A DNA stretch of 64,000 bases from an uncultured Psychroserpens sp. (GCF_947503375.1 NZ_CANNDQ010000002.1:540473-604472), one strand, 5' to 3'; positions 18,232 to 27,280 are shown, numbered from the stretch's first letter. Program-made: numbers and translations. Notes: generated by a model not told the origin, from the letters alone.

Positions 18232-19113
18232 ATGAAATCGGTAACAGTATCACAAATAGAAAAATCAGAAACCAACACCTTAGATATCATTGATTTCTAT
18301 AACGAAGCAACAGAAGATTATGAATTTTGGAGCAATGACTTCAATATGCATTTTGGCTATTTTATTCCATTTAAAACTAATCCATTCAAAAGAGATTCTA
18401 TGCTTAATCAAATGAATGCTCAAGTTGTCAAACGCCTAAATATAGGTAAAGGTAAAAACAGGCTTATCGATTTAGGCTGTGGTATGGGAGCCACAATGCG
18501 CTACGCTTTGAAACAACATAAAAACAGTATTGCTTATGGTGTTACATTATCTGATTTTCAACTCAAACAAGGCAATGAATTATTACAAGGAAAAAATGGT
18601 ATTATTTTAAAAGAAAACTATAATCAAACCTCTTTTCGTTCTAATTCATTTGATTCGGCTGTAGCCATAGAAAGCTTATGTCATTCTGGTCATGATGAAA
18701 GATCAATTAAAGAAGCGTACCGAATATTAAAACCAGGAGGTCGATTCGTTATTGCTGATGCGTTTTTAAAAAAAGAAGTCAATGAACTATGCTATGGAAG
18801 TCATTATGCCTACCAAAAATTGTGTAGTCATTGGAGTTTAGCAAAGCTAGAAACACATACACGTATGAAAAAGAAACTTGAGGAATTCGGTTTTACAGAC
18901 GTTAAAGTTGAAAATAAATCTCTAAGAGTTGCACCTTCGGTATTACATGTTCCATTTGCGATCTCAGGCTTTATTTTAAAAAAACTACTGCGCTTTAAAT
19001 CAATTAAACGTGAGAGTTTTCATAATTTAAAAGGCTCTTTTTATGCACTTCTGTCAGGATTGCATATGAATAGTTTTGGATATTATATGATTAGTGCTAC
19101 TAAAAAGAAATAA
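18232..19113 (+). CDS. SAM-dependent class I methyltransferase
   Basis: The protein has 293 residues. The SAM-binding motif I is LIDLGCGMGATMRYAL near 80-95; a motif with DSAVAIESLCHS follows near 143-153, then RILKPGGRFVIADAF near 164-178. The N-terminal HFGYFIPF is like small-molecule and lipid methyltransferases (UbiE, tocopherol or sarcosine type), and the C-terminal half has a long basic amphipathic region, which fits a membrane-facing substrate. The substrate is unknown. It lies 13 bases after the membrane protein and 2 bases before the epimerase. Confidence 0.88.
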   Translation: MKSVTVSQIEKSETNTLDIIDFYNEATEDYEFWSNDFNMHFGYFIPFKTNPFKRDSMLNQMNAQVVKRLNIGKGKNRLIDLGCGMGATMRYALKQHKNSIAYGVTLSDFQLKQGNELLQGKNGIILKENYNQTSFRSNSFDSAVAIESLCHSGHDERSIKEAYRILKPGGRFVIADAFLKKEVNELCYGSHYAYQKLCSHWSLAKLETHTRMKKKLEEFGFTDVKVENKSLRVAPSVLHVPFAISGFILKKLLRFKSIKRESFHNLKGSFYALLSGLHMNSFGYYMISATKKK

Positions 19114-19115
19114 AG

Positions 19116-20024
19116 ATGAAATTAAAAACAATAACTATAGCTGGAGGCAGTGGGTTTTTAGGACAGGTACTTGAAAATTACTTCTCAAAAAAAGGGTATA
19201 CTATTTTTACATTAACAAGGCATCCAAAACGCTCTAATGAAATATTTTGGAACGCTAAGGATTTTGATAAGTGGACTAATATACTTGAACAAACTGATGT
19301 GCTTATTAATCTCACAGGCAAATCTGTTGACTGCAGGTATAATGAACACAACAAAAAACTTATTTACAATTCTCGAATTGATGCAACACATATACTTGGG
19401 CTAGCTATTAACCAATGTAACAGACCGCCAAAAACATGGATCAACTCCTCAACAGCAACCATCTACAAGCACTCAATGAACAAAGAAATGTCTGAGGAAA
19501 ACGGAGACATAGGAGCTGATTTTTCAATGAATATTGCTAAGTCTTGGGAAAATACTTTTTATGATATTAATAACACTAAGACAAGAAAAATAGCAATCCG
19601 AACATCTATAGTTATGGGTAAAGATGGTGGTGCAACAGAACCTTTAAAGAATTTAGTACGATTTGGTTTAGGCGGTAAGCAAGCATCTGGACATCAAAAA
19701 GTGAGTTGGATTCATGAATTGGATTTTGCTAGAGCAGTTGAATTTTTAATTGAAAATCAAAATTTAGACGGTAATTTTAATCTTGCTGTTCCAAAACCAA
19801 CTGATAATAAAACACTAATGAAAAGTTTAAGAAAAGTGATGAAAGTACCTTTTGGTATCTCACATCCTGAATGGCTTATCAAACTAGGCGCTAAACTAAT
19901 CGGAACAGAATCAGAGTTGGTGTTAAAAAGTAGAAATGTAGTACCGAAACGTTTATTAGATAATGGCTTCTCATTTCATTTCACAGAGATACAAGAAGCA
20001 TTGAGAAATTTATTAAGAACTTAA
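19116..20024 (+). CDS. TIGR01777-family epimerase-like protein (extended SDR)
   Basis: The protein has 302 residues. The NAD(P)-binding GGSGFLGQVL is at the N-terminus; LTGKSVDCRYNEHNKKLI and INSSTATIY lie further in, then a long C-terminal half with GGKQASGHQKVSWIHELDFA, the segment most typical of the YfcH/SDR39U1 (TIGR01777) family. The family's reaction is not established. It starts two bases after the methyltransferase stop. Members recur next to light- or stress-controlled lipid genes in several bacteria, which suits this operon but proves nothing here. Confidence 0.9.
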   Translation: MKLKTITIAGGSGFLGQVLENYFSKKGYTIFTLTRHPKRSNEIFWNAKDFDKWTNILEQTDVLINLTGKSVDCRYNEHNKKLIYNSRIDATHILGLAINQCNRPPKTWINSSTATIYKHSMNKEMSEENGDIGADFSMNIAKSWENTFYDINNTKTRKIAIRTSIVMGKDGGATEPLKNLVRFGLGGKQASGHQKVSWIHELDFARAVEFLIENQNLDGNFNLAVPKPTDNKTLMKSLRKVMKVPFGISHPEWLIKLGAKLIGTESELVLKSRNVVPKRLLDNGFSFHFTEIQEALRNLLRT

Positions 20025-20036
20025 TTATTAATTACT

Positions 20037-20061
20037 TATTTTTGAAAGAAAATTTCAAAAA
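20037..20061 (+). promoter_or_regulatory. Possible internal promoter and inverted repeat before the ECF sigma gene
   Basis: A -7-like TATTTTTG (20037-20044) overlaps an inverted repeat TTTTTGAAA-N5-TTTCAAAAA (20039-20061), which ends six bases before the sigma-factor ATG. A good -33 TTG at the right distance is missing. The arms face the opposite way to those of the GbsR operators. It could give the sigma/anti-sigma pair its own control, or act as a translation-blocking hairpin. Confidence 0.4.
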
Positions 20062-20066
20062 AAGAA

Positions 20067-20618
20067 ATGCCAAAACACGTTATAGATCCCAATCAATGGA
20101 TTAAATTGTATTCTGACTATCTTTTTAATTACACCATTACACGTGTAAATGATAGAGAAATTGCTAAAGATCTAGTTCAGGATACCTTTGTTGCTGGCTT
20201 AAATTCTATGAAGAATTTTAAGGGCGAAGCAAGTGAACGTACTTGGCTTATTTCAATTCTAAAGCGTAAGATCATTGATTATTATCGTAAAATCAACTCC
20301 AACAAAGGAAAAGCCGAAGTTAGAATGACTTATTCTAGTGATGAAAATGAAGGCGATTGGTTGGAAGAACGTGTAGCAGATCCGTTTGATAAAACTGCTG
20401 AAGACACCATAGAAAATAGTGAATTAGGGAGAGCTATAGACAACTGCTTAAGTAAATTACCTGAAAAACAAGCACAAGTTTTCGAAATGAAAACAATTTT
20501 GAATTATGAAACAGAAGCCATTTGTAATGAATTAGATATTACTGCGTCTAACCTTTGGGTAATTATCCATAGAGCAAGAACAGCTATGGCAAATTGCCTT
20601 GAAAAAAATTGGTTTTAA
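20067..20618 (+). CDS. ECF-type RNA polymerase sigma factor
   Basis: The protein has 183 residues. Region 2 runs about 15-75, with EIAKDLVQDTFVAGLNSMKNF and TWLISILKRKIIDYYRK. After an acidic linker (90-120), region 4 has LPEKQAQVFEMKTILNYE and a helix-turn-helix ending ASNLWVIIHRARTAM. ECF sigma factors redirect polymerase in response to envelope signals, usually held by an anti-sigma protein; the next gene, three bases on, encodes a probable one. The gene is separated from the epimerase by 42 bases, with a possible own promoter. Confidence 0.93.
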   Translation: MPKHVIDPNQWIKLYSDYLFNYTITRVNDREIAKDLVQDTFVAGLNSMKNFKGEASERTWLISILKRKIIDYYRKINSNKGKAEVRMTYSSDENEGDWLEERVADPFDKTAEDTIENSELGRAIDNCLSKLPEKQAQVFEMKTILNYETEAICNELDITASNLWVIIHRARTAMANCLEKNWF

Positions 20619-20621
20619 ATT

Positions 20622-20873
20622 ATGAGTAATAAAATTTTCATCCCTTGTGAAGACGCTAATCATGTTTGTGATAAAACACAATACAAAGAAGCTACATTAT
20701 GGGAAAAAATAAAACTAAATATCCATTTGATTTATTGTAATGCGTGTAGAAAATATACAAAGAACAATACTAAATTAACAAAACTGATTACTAAGAAACC
20801 TGTTACTATGGATACTTCTACAAAAGAAAGCTTGCAATCTGCCTTCGAAAAAGAATTAGCTAAGCATCAGTAA
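20622..20873 (+). CDS. Small zinc-binding anti-sigma factor
   Basis: The 83-residue protein has a perfect H-x3-C-x2-C motif, HLIYCNAC, at H35, C39 and C42. This is the zinc-binding core of ZAS-type anti-sigma factors. Other Cys residues are at 9 and 16. There is no membrane helix, so it would be a soluble, redox-sensitive type like RsrA. It starts three bases after the ECF sigma stop. Its last 18 bases overlap the 3' end of the convergent UbiA-like gene. It lies close to gcvP but shows no sequence resemblance to glycine dehydrogenase. Confidence 0.8.
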   Translation: MSNKIFIPCEDANHVCDKTQYKEATLWEKIKLNIHLIYCNACRKYTKNNTKLTKLITKKPVTMDTSTKESLQSAFEKELAKHQ

Positions 20874-21692
20874 TAATGCTAGCCAATACAACGGAATACT
20901 TTCTACCCAAAATGAACTATAATATTTACGCTGTTCAGTTCTTGCAAACAATAAAAACAGTATGGTAATCAAAACCACGACTAAAAGACTAATAAGTGCT
21001 TTAGAACTTACATTATGTTTAAAATATTCTAATAAAAAGAGTACAACTGATAATATCACACCAACAACTTTAGTTCTGCCAATACCAATTCTTTGCGGAA
21101 TTGTTGCTAGGCGAAGACTATCATAGCTTAAATCTCTTATTTCAAAAGGCAACATCAATATGATCACTAATAAAAACCGCTGTATTACAGTTACAACAAC
21201 ATCATTTGAATAGATATCATAATCATTATTTACAAGTGGTAGAACTACAGTTACACCTGCCCAAACCATAGCAATGATATAAATTTTAAGACCACTGATG
21301 CTGCGTAATTTTTTGTGCTTATCTAAAAACACGTTTTTTGGAATTACTGGTATGGCGTACAAAAAAGTACACATTCCAAAAATGATCACACATCGTAATG
21401 CAGCTAGGCTTAGCTTAAAGAGATAATAACAAAAAACAACAAAACATATTAAAGAAAAAACTTGTATCACTCTTAACCAATTGGCCAAGCTTCTATGGTG
21501 AAATTTAGCCAACCCAAAATACTTTACAAAATTATAACCTGTTATAGATGCAAAAAAAATAAAATACAGCACATTTTCATCATAAGCTATATTAAATTGT
21601 ATCAAAGTCAACCAGGATAGTGCATATACTGCCAAAGCCACATGAATACTACTGTTGATATAAAAATCAAATATGGTTCTCAATATACGCAT
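20856..21692 (-). CDS. UbiA-like polytopic membrane protein
   Basis: The 278-residue protein is almost wholly hydrophobic, with about eight to nine helices. The layout resembles UbiA-type prenyltransferases: a loop after helix two (ITGYNFVKYFG) where the first NDxxD motif is expected, and a second loop EIRDLSYDSL where the second Asp-rich motif is expected. The first acidic motif is degenerate, so prenyltransferase activity is doubtful. It faces the ECF/anti-sigma pair and overlaps it by 18 bases. It is divergent from gcvP. Confidence 0.65.
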   Translation of the reverse strand: MRILRTIFDFYINSSIHVALAVYALSWLTLIQFNIAYDENVLYFIFFASITGYNFVKYFGLAKFHHRSLANWLRVIQVFSLICFVVFCYYLFKLSLAALRCVIIFGMCTFLYAIPVIPKNVFLDKHKKLRSISGLKIYIIAMVWAGVTVVLPLVNNDYDIYSNDVVVTVIQRFLLVIILMLPFEIRDLSYDSLRLATIPQRIGIGRTKVVGVILSVVLFLLEYFKHNVSSKALISLLVVVLITILFLLFARTEQRKYYSSFWVESIPLYWLALLLMLS

Positions 21693-21723
21693 ATCACAAA
21701 AATAAGTAAACTGTTAATAACCG

Positions 21724-21739
21724 TTTCAAATGGTTGAAA
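21724..21739. promoter_or_regulatory. Inverted repeat in the UbiA-like / gcvP spacer
   Basis: TTTCAA-N4-TTGAAA lies in the 121-base spacer between divergent genes. Its arms equal those of the GbsR operators (TTTCAA-N6-TTGAAA), but the spacing is two bases shorter, so it may be coincidence or a variant site. Confidence 0.3.
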
Positions 21740-21778
21740 AGTTTCATTTTCGTTAACAATTTAAGGACATTATTTGCT

Positions 21779-21786
21779 TAATTTTG
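21779..21786 (+). promoter_or_regulatory. Candidate -7 element of gcvP
   Basis: TAATTTTG matches TAnnTTTG exactly, 27 bases upstream of the gcvP ATG. No TTG lies at -33 (the position holds GTTAACAA), so an activator may be needed. Confidence 0.45.
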
Positions 21787-21813
21787 CGAAACTAAAACAC
21801 AACTTATATTTTA

Positions 21814-24663
21814 ATGAATACAGCAGATTTTTCACTACGTCATATTGGTCCGAGAGAAGCAGACCAAAAGCTAATGTTACAAACAATTGGTGTAGATTCT
21901 ATGGAGCAATTGATTCATGAAACCATTCCAGATGGTATTCGTTTAGAATCAAGCTTAGATCTTGATGCACCTATGAGTGAGCAAGAGTATTTGCTTCATA
22001 TTTATGATCTTTCGAAAAAGAACCAAGTATTTAAAACCTATATTGGTCTGGGATATCACCCAACCATTATGCCTGCTGTAATTCAAAGAAATATTCTAGA
22101 AAATCCAGGTTGGTATACTGCATATACGCCTTATCAGGCTGAAATAGCTCAAGGTCGATTAGAAGCATTATTGAATTTTCAAACGATGATCACTGATCTT
22201 ACTGGAATGGAGATTGCTAACGCTTCTCTATTAGATGAAAGTACAGCTGCTGCTGAAGCCATGAGTCTATTATTTGCTGTAAGAGATCGTGATCAAAAAA
22301 AGGCTGGCACTAATAAATTCTTTGTCTCAGAACATATTCTTCCCCAAACACTATCACTTTTACAAACTAGAGCTACACCCATTGGAATTGAATTAGTGGT
22401 TGGTAAAGAAGAAGATTTTGATTTTTCTGAAGACTACTTCGCTGCTATTTTACAATATCCAGGAAAACACGGACAGGTAACAGACATCAAGTCATTTATT
22501 GAACATGCTAATGCATCACGTATTAAAGTTGCTGTTGCTGCAGACATTATGAGCTTGGTTAAACTTGAGGCACCTGGTAAATTTGGTGCAGACGTTGTCT
22601 TAGGTACTACACAACGCTTTGGTATACCAATGGGTTATGGTGGTCCTCATGCTGCTTATTTTGCAACTAAAGAGGCTTACAAACGTGATCTCCCTGGTCG
22701 TATTATTGGAGTTACAAAAGATGCCAATGGTAATAGAGCTTTGCGTATGGCCCTACAAACTCGAGAGCAACACATAAAACGAGATAAAGCAACTTCTAAC
22801 ATTTGTACTGCTCAAGTTTTATTAGCTGTAATGGCAGGAATGTACGCCGTATATCATGGTCCAAAAGGTCTTGAATTTATTGCGGATAACATACACAACA
22901 AAACTGTAGCTTTATCCAATGCATTGAAACAATTAGGATTTGAACAGAATAACTCTTCGTTTTTCGACACACTACATATTAAAGCAAATGCAAAGGCGAT
23001 CAAAAAAGAAGCTGAAAGTAAGAAAATAAACTTTTACTATCCTAATGAAAATGAAGTTGTTCTATCTATAAATGAACCTACTACGATAGGAGAACTCAAT
23101 AAAATTGTATCTGTTTTTGCTAAAATCAGTAATCAAGATGCAGCAATCATCTCTGAGGTTTCAAGTGAAAATGCAATAGCTAGCGATTTAAAACGTCATA
23201 CCAAGTTTTTACAAGAGCCTGTTTTTAACTCTCATCATTCTGAAACTGAGCTTATGCGCTATATCAAACTTTTAGAACGTAAAGATTTGGCGTTAAATCA
23301 TTCTATGATCTCACTTGGTTCGTGTACAATGAAGCTAAATGCTGCATCAGAAATGTTACCACTAAGCTGGTTTAAATGGGGGAAAATTCATCCATTCGCA
23401 CCAATAGATCAAGCTAAAGGATATCAAATTGTATTAAAAAAACTAGCAGATCAACTTACAGAAATAACGGGTTTTGCAGGCACTTCACTACAACCAAACT
23501 CTGGAGCTCAAGGCGAGTTTGCTGGTTTAATGGTTATTAAAGCCTACCATGAATCACGAGGAGATCGCCATAGAAATATTTGTATAATACCATCATCAGC
23601 TCATGGTACAAATCCTGCTAGTGCGGTGATGGCAGGAATGAAAGTCATCGTAACAAAATCAACAGATGAAGGTAATATTGATGTTGATGACTTAAGAGAG
23701 AAAGCTGAATTACATAAAGATAATCTTGCTGCTTTGATGGTAACTTACCCATCAACTCATGGTGTATATGAATCTGCAATCAAAGAAATTACTCAAATTA
23801 TTCATGATAATGGAGGACAAGTTTATATGGATGGTGCCAACATGAACGCTCAAGTAGGTCTAACAAATCCTGGTAACATTGGAGCAGATGTTTGTCACCT
23901 AAATCTACATAAAACATTTGCCATACCACACGGAGGTGGCGGACCAGGTGTTGGTCCAATTTGTGTTGCCAAACAATTAGTACCATTTTTACCAGGAAAC
24001 CCTTTAATTAAAACTGGAGGAGATCAAGCAATAACTGCAATTTCTGCAGCGCCTTTCGGTTCGTCATTGGCCTGTTTGATTTCCTATGGATATATAAAAA
24101 TGTTAGGTGCTTCAGGATTGAAACGCTCTACCGAAGTGGCTATACTCAATGCTAACTACATAAAAAAACGACTTGAAGGTGCTTTCGAAACACTATATTC
24201 TGGTGAACGCGGACGTGCAGCACACGAAATGATTGTTGATTGTAGACCATTCAAAGCGCATGGTATTGAAGTTGTAGATATTGCGAAACGTTTAATGGAT
24301 TATGGTTTTCATGCACCTACAGTATCTTTTCCTGTTGCTGGCACCATGATGATAGAACCTACTGAAAGTGAAAGCAAAGCTGAAATGGACCGGTTTTGTG
24401 ATGCTATGATCTCTATCAAAAACGAAATAGATCAAATATCTAAGGAAAATACTAATAACACTTTGAAAAATGCACCTCACACGCTTGATATGATTACCAG
24501 CGATGAATGGTTATTACCATATACCCGTCAGGAGGCAGCATTTCCTTTAGACTACGTTAGAGCCAATAAGTTTTGGCCAAGTGTAAGACGCGTAGATGAT
24601 GCCTATGGCGATCGAAATCTTATTTGTACCTGTGCGCCTATTGAAATGTATATGGAAGCTTAA
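21814..24663 (+). CDS. gcvP: Glycine dehydrogenase (decarboxylating), P protein
   Basis: The protein has 949 residues, the fused long form in which one chain carries both halves. It decarboxylates glycine and passes the aminomethyl group to lipoyl-GcvH. The PLP lysine K700 lies in LNLHKTFAIPHGGGGPG. The N-terminal half has RHIGP and YTPYQAEIAQGRLEALLNFQ (part), and the C-terminal half has SLGSCTMKLNAASEM and QPNSGAQGEFAGL. gcvT and gcvH are not in the window. It has its own promoter and a clear terminator. Confidence 0.98.
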   Translation: MNTADFSLRHIGPREADQKLMLQTIGVDSMEQLIHETIPDGIRLESSLDLDAPMSEQEYLLHIYDLSKKNQVFKTYIGLGYHPTIMPAVIQRNILENPGWYTAYTPYQAEIAQGRLEALLNFQTMITDLTGMEIANASLLDESTAAAEAMSLLFAVRDRDQKKAGTNKFFVSEHILPQTLSLLQTRATPIGIELVVGKEEDFDFSEDYFAAILQYPGKHGQVTDIKSFIEHANASRIKVAVAADIMSLVKLEAPGKFGADVVLGTTQRFGIPMGYGGPHAAYFATKEAYKRDLPGRIIGVTKDANGNRALRMALQTREQHIKRDKATSNICTAQVLLAVMAGMYAVYHGPKGLEFIADNIHNKTVALSNALKQLGFEQNNSSFFDTLHIKANAKAIKKEAESKKINFYYPNENEVVLSINEPTTIGELNKIVSVFAKISNQDAAIISEVSSENAIASDLKRHTKFLQEPVFNSHHSETELMRYIKLLERKDLALNHSMISLGSCTMKLNAASEMLPLSWFKWGKIHPFAPIDQAKGYQIVLKKLADQLTEITGFAGTSLQPNSGAQGEFAGLMVIKAYHESRGDRHRNICIIPSSAHGTNPASAVMAGMKVIVTKSTDEGNIDVDDLREKAELHKDNLAALMVTYPSTHGVYESAIKEITQIIHDNGGQVYMDGANMNAQVGLTNPGNIGADVCHLNLHKTFAIPHGGGGPGVGPICVAKQLVPFLPGNPLIKTGGDQAITAISAAPFGSSLACLISYGYIKMLGASGLKRSTEVAILNANYIKKRLEGAFETLYSGERGRAAHEMIVDCRPFKAHGIEVVDIAKRLMDYGFHAPTVSFPVAGTMMIEPTESESKAEMDRFCDAMISIKNEIDQISKENTNNTLKNAPHTLDMITSDEWLLPYTRQEAAFPLDYVRANKFWPSVRRVDDAYGDRNLICTCAPIEMYMEA

Positions 24664-24682
24664 TTTTAAGAACTATAACGAC

Positions 24683-24711
24683 AAATACCCTTGGTTTTCA
24701 AGGGTATTTTT
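24683..24711 (+). terminator. Terminator of gcvP
   Basis: AAATACCCTTG and CAAGGGTATTT form a perfect 11-bp stem with a GTTTT loop, followed by T's, 19 bases after the gcvP stop. Confidence 0.9.
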
Positions 24712-24835
24712 GTAAATTATGTAATCTAAAGCCTGTTTTTTGTCAATTCATTAAAAATAAGTGATATTTTGAGAATTTTAATCAAGACAAAAATTTATTT
24801 AATTACATTAGTCAATTAATCTAAATGCGTATCAA

Positions 24836-25897
24836 ATGGCAATTAAAATAACTGGAACTGGTAGTTATATTCCAGACATGATCGAGAAGAATGAAGATTT
24901 CCATCAACATGAGTTTTTAAATGCTGATGGTTCAACAATAAATCACCCTAATGAAATTATTGTTGATAAATTTAAAGCCATAACAGGCATCCAAGAAAGA
25001 CGCTATGCCGATGACCAGCTAACCTCTTCAGATTTGGGGTTTTTAGCTGCACAAAAAGCTATTGAAGATGCTAATATAAATCCAGAAGAAATTGACTATA
25101 TTATCTGTGCTCATAATTTTGGAGATGTTAAGGCCAACACTATTCAAAGTGATATTTTACCATGTTTGGCTTCTAGGGTTAAACATAGTTTGAGAATAAA
25201 AAATCCTAAATGTGTTGCCTATGATATTCTATTTGGTTGTCCAGGATGGGTAGAAGGTGTAATTCAAGCCAAAGCATTTATTAAATCAGGAATGGCTAAA
25301 AAATGTCTAGTTATCGGTTCTGAAACATTATCACGAGTGGTTGATAAACATGATAGAGACTCTATGATCTATTCAGATGGCGCGGGCGCTACCATAGTTG
25401 AAGCTACAGATGATGATGAAGGAGGTATCCTTGCTCATGAAACTGCTTCATTTACGTATGATGAGGCTTACTACCTCTATTTTGGAAACTCAAACAACCA
25501 AGAGCTCTGTAAAGACACACGTTATATTAAAATGCATGGTCGTAAGATCTATGAGTTTGCGCTGAGTAATGTACCACAAGCCATGAAAACATGTTTAGAT
25601 AGTAGTGGTGTGGATATTAATGACGTGAAAAAAGTATTGATCCATCAAGCTAATGAAAAAATGGATGAAGCCATAATTAAACGTTTTTACCGCCTTTATA
25701 AAACGGAAGCTCCTGAAGGCGTAATGCCAATGAGTATTCATAAATTAGGTAACAGTTCAGTTGCAACTGTTCCTACCCTTTTTGATTTGATAAGAAATAA
25801 TAAATTAGAAAATCAATCACTTAAAAAAGGTGATATTATTATTTTTGCTAGTGTTGGTGCTGGGATGCATGTAAATGCTATTGTATACAAATATTAA
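24836..25897 (+). CDS. KASIII-like 3-oxoacyl-ACP synthase family protein
   Basis: The protein has 353 residues. The Cys-His-Asn triad of the FabH class is intact: C135 in ILFGCPGW, H270 in VLIHQAN and N306 in LGNSSVA. It should start fatty-acid or polyketide chains by decarboxylative condensation. The active-site surroundings differ from standard FabH (CPGW rather than CSGF/CAGF), so it may be a specialised member rather than the main fabH. proC starts one base after its stop and a methyltransferase and glycosyltransferase follow. I therefore give no symbol. Confidence 0.88.
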   Translation: MAIKITGTGSYIPDMIEKNEDFHQHEFLNADGSTINHPNEIIVDKFKAITGIQERRYADDQLTSSDLGFLAAQKAIEDANINPEEIDYIICAHNFGDVKANTIQSDILPCLASRVKHSLRIKNPKCVAYDILFGCPGWVEGVIQAKAFIKSGMAKKCLVIGSETLSRVVDKHDRDSMIYSDGAGATIVEATDDDEGGILAHETASFTYDEAYYLYFGNSNNQELCKDTRYIKMHGRKIYEFALSNVPQAMKTCLDSSGVDINDVKKVLIHQANEKMDEAIIKRFYRLYKTEAPEGVMPMSIHKLGNSSVATVPTLFDLIRNNKLENQSLKKGDIIIFASVGAGMHVNAIVYKY

Positions 25898-25898
25898 T

Positions 25899-26687
25899 AT
25901 GAATTCGAAAATTGCAATTTTAGGAGGAGGTAATCTTGGTCAAGCAATAGCTTCGGGCTTAATAAGCGACCATTTCAAACCTTCAAATATTGTAATTACT
26001 CGACACAAAACAGACTTATTAAAATCATTTAAAGAACAAGGAGTTGTAATTACTTCTAATAACATTGAAGCAGTAAAAAATGCTGATACAATTATCATTG
26101 CTGTAAAACCTTATAAGATTTCTGAAGTCTTGAAAGAAGTTGCTCCTGAAATTTCTTCCAATAAATTACTCATCTCAGTTGTTAGTGATTTTTCAATAGA
26201 ACAAATAAAAGCTCAGTTACAATTTGATCCAGTGATCTATAGAGCAATGCCAAATACCGCAGCATCAGTTAATGAATCTATTACATGTATAGCCTCGAAT
26301 ACATCTGATGATGAATCAACAACTAATGTAAAGCGTATTTTTAATGCACTTGGCGAAACTATTGTTATTAATGAGCAACTTATGGATGCAGCAACTGTTT
26401 TAGGCGCCTGTGGAATAGCTTATGTACTTCGCTTTATTAGAGGTATGATTCAGGGTGGAATTGAAATAGGCTTTGATGCTCATACAGCAACTCAAATTGC
26501 AACTCAAACCGTAAAAGGCGCAAGTGAATTATTACTACAAAAAGGAAATCATCCTGAAGCCGAAATTGATAAAGTTACTACTCCTAAAGGTTGTACTATA
26601 GCTGGTTTGAATGAAATGGAACATCAAGGTTTTAGTTCAGCTTTAATTAAAGGTATTAAAACCTCTTACGATAATATCTCTAAATAA
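25899..26687 (+). CDS. proC: Pyrroline-5-carboxylate reductase
   Basis: The protein has 262 residues from the ATG at 25899, one base after the ketosynthase stop. The in-frame TTG at 25875 would put eight extra residues inside the upstream gene. It makes proline from pyrroline-5-carboxylate. The dinucleotide fold is IAILGGGNLGQAIASGL, followed by AVKPYKI, the conserved YRAMPNTAASV segment and a C-terminal VTTPKGCTIAGL (usually TSPGGTT). proA and proB are not nearby. Confidence 0.93.
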   Translation: MNSKIAILGGGNLGQAIASGLISDHFKPSNIVITRHKTDLLKSFKEQGVVITSNNIEAVKNADTIIIAVKPYKISEVLKEVAPEISSNKLLISVVSDFSIEQIKAQLQFDPVIYRAMPNTAASVNESITCIASNTSDDESTTNVKRIFNALGETIVINEQLMDAATVLGACGIAYVLRFIRGMIQGGIEIGFDAHTATQIATQTVKGASELLLQKGNHPEAEIDKVTTPKGCTIAGLNEMEHQGFSSALIKGIKTSYDNISK

Positions 26688-27217
26688 TGTACGAAGGAAA
26701 GTTTCCGCACAAACGATATAAACTCACTTTACAATTTCTACAAAAGCACATCAGTACCTCTGAATCAATTTTAGATTTAGGTATAGAAAACCCATTTACA
26801 GAAGTCATGACAAAAAATGGCTTTACTGTAAAAAACACTTCAGGTATAGATCTAGACGAGAACCTTTCTGAAGTTAAAAATAATCATGCTGATGTTGTTA
26901 CTGCTTTTGAAATTTTCGAGCATTTACTTTCACCATATACCATCTTAAAAACGATTAAATCAAAAAAACTAGTAGCAAGTGTTCCTCTAAAATTATGGTT
27001 CGCTTCAGCTTACAGAAGTAAAACCGATATGAGAGATCGTCATTTTCATGAATTTGAAGATTGGCAATTTGATTGGCTTTTAGAAAAAACTGGTTGGAAA
27101 ATTATAGATAGACAAAAATGGACTAATCCAACTAAAAAAATTGGCATCAGACCTATATTAAGATTATTTACTAAGAGGTATTATATTGTGTATGCTGAAA
27201 GAATTTCTAACACTTAA
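26687..27217 (+). CDS. Short SAM methyltransferase-like protein
   Basis: The 176-residue protein has a methyltransferase-like layout: ILDLGIENPFTEVM near 28-41 replaces the usual Gly-rich motif I, then VTAFEIFEHL near 68-77 (post-motif II of the type 11/23 family), then VASVPLKLWF and a HFHEFEDWQFDWLLEKTGW segment. It is short and the SAM loop is atypical, so activity is not certain. The start overlaps the proC stop by one base. The target may be a lipid or glycan, given its neighbours. Confidence 0.75.
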   Translation: MYEGKFPHKRYKLTLQFLQKHISTSESILDLGIENPFTEVMTKNGFTVKNTSGIDLDENLSEVKNNHADVVTAFEIFEHLLSPYTILKTIKSKKLVASVPLKLWFASAYRSKTDMRDRHFHEFEDWQFDWLLEKTGWKIIDRQKWTNPTKKIGIRPILRLFTKRYYIVYAERISNT

Positions 27218-27280
27218 TTTAATATCAAATTGTGTTTACGTAGTTTTGAGTTTTAAGTAATTAAACTGATATTTTCTCAA

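Noticed and set aside
20622..20873. Reading this small gene as glycine dehydrogenase because of nearby gcvP
   Set aside because: It has a zinc anti-sigma motif and directly follows an ECF sigma gene; no P-protein motif is present.
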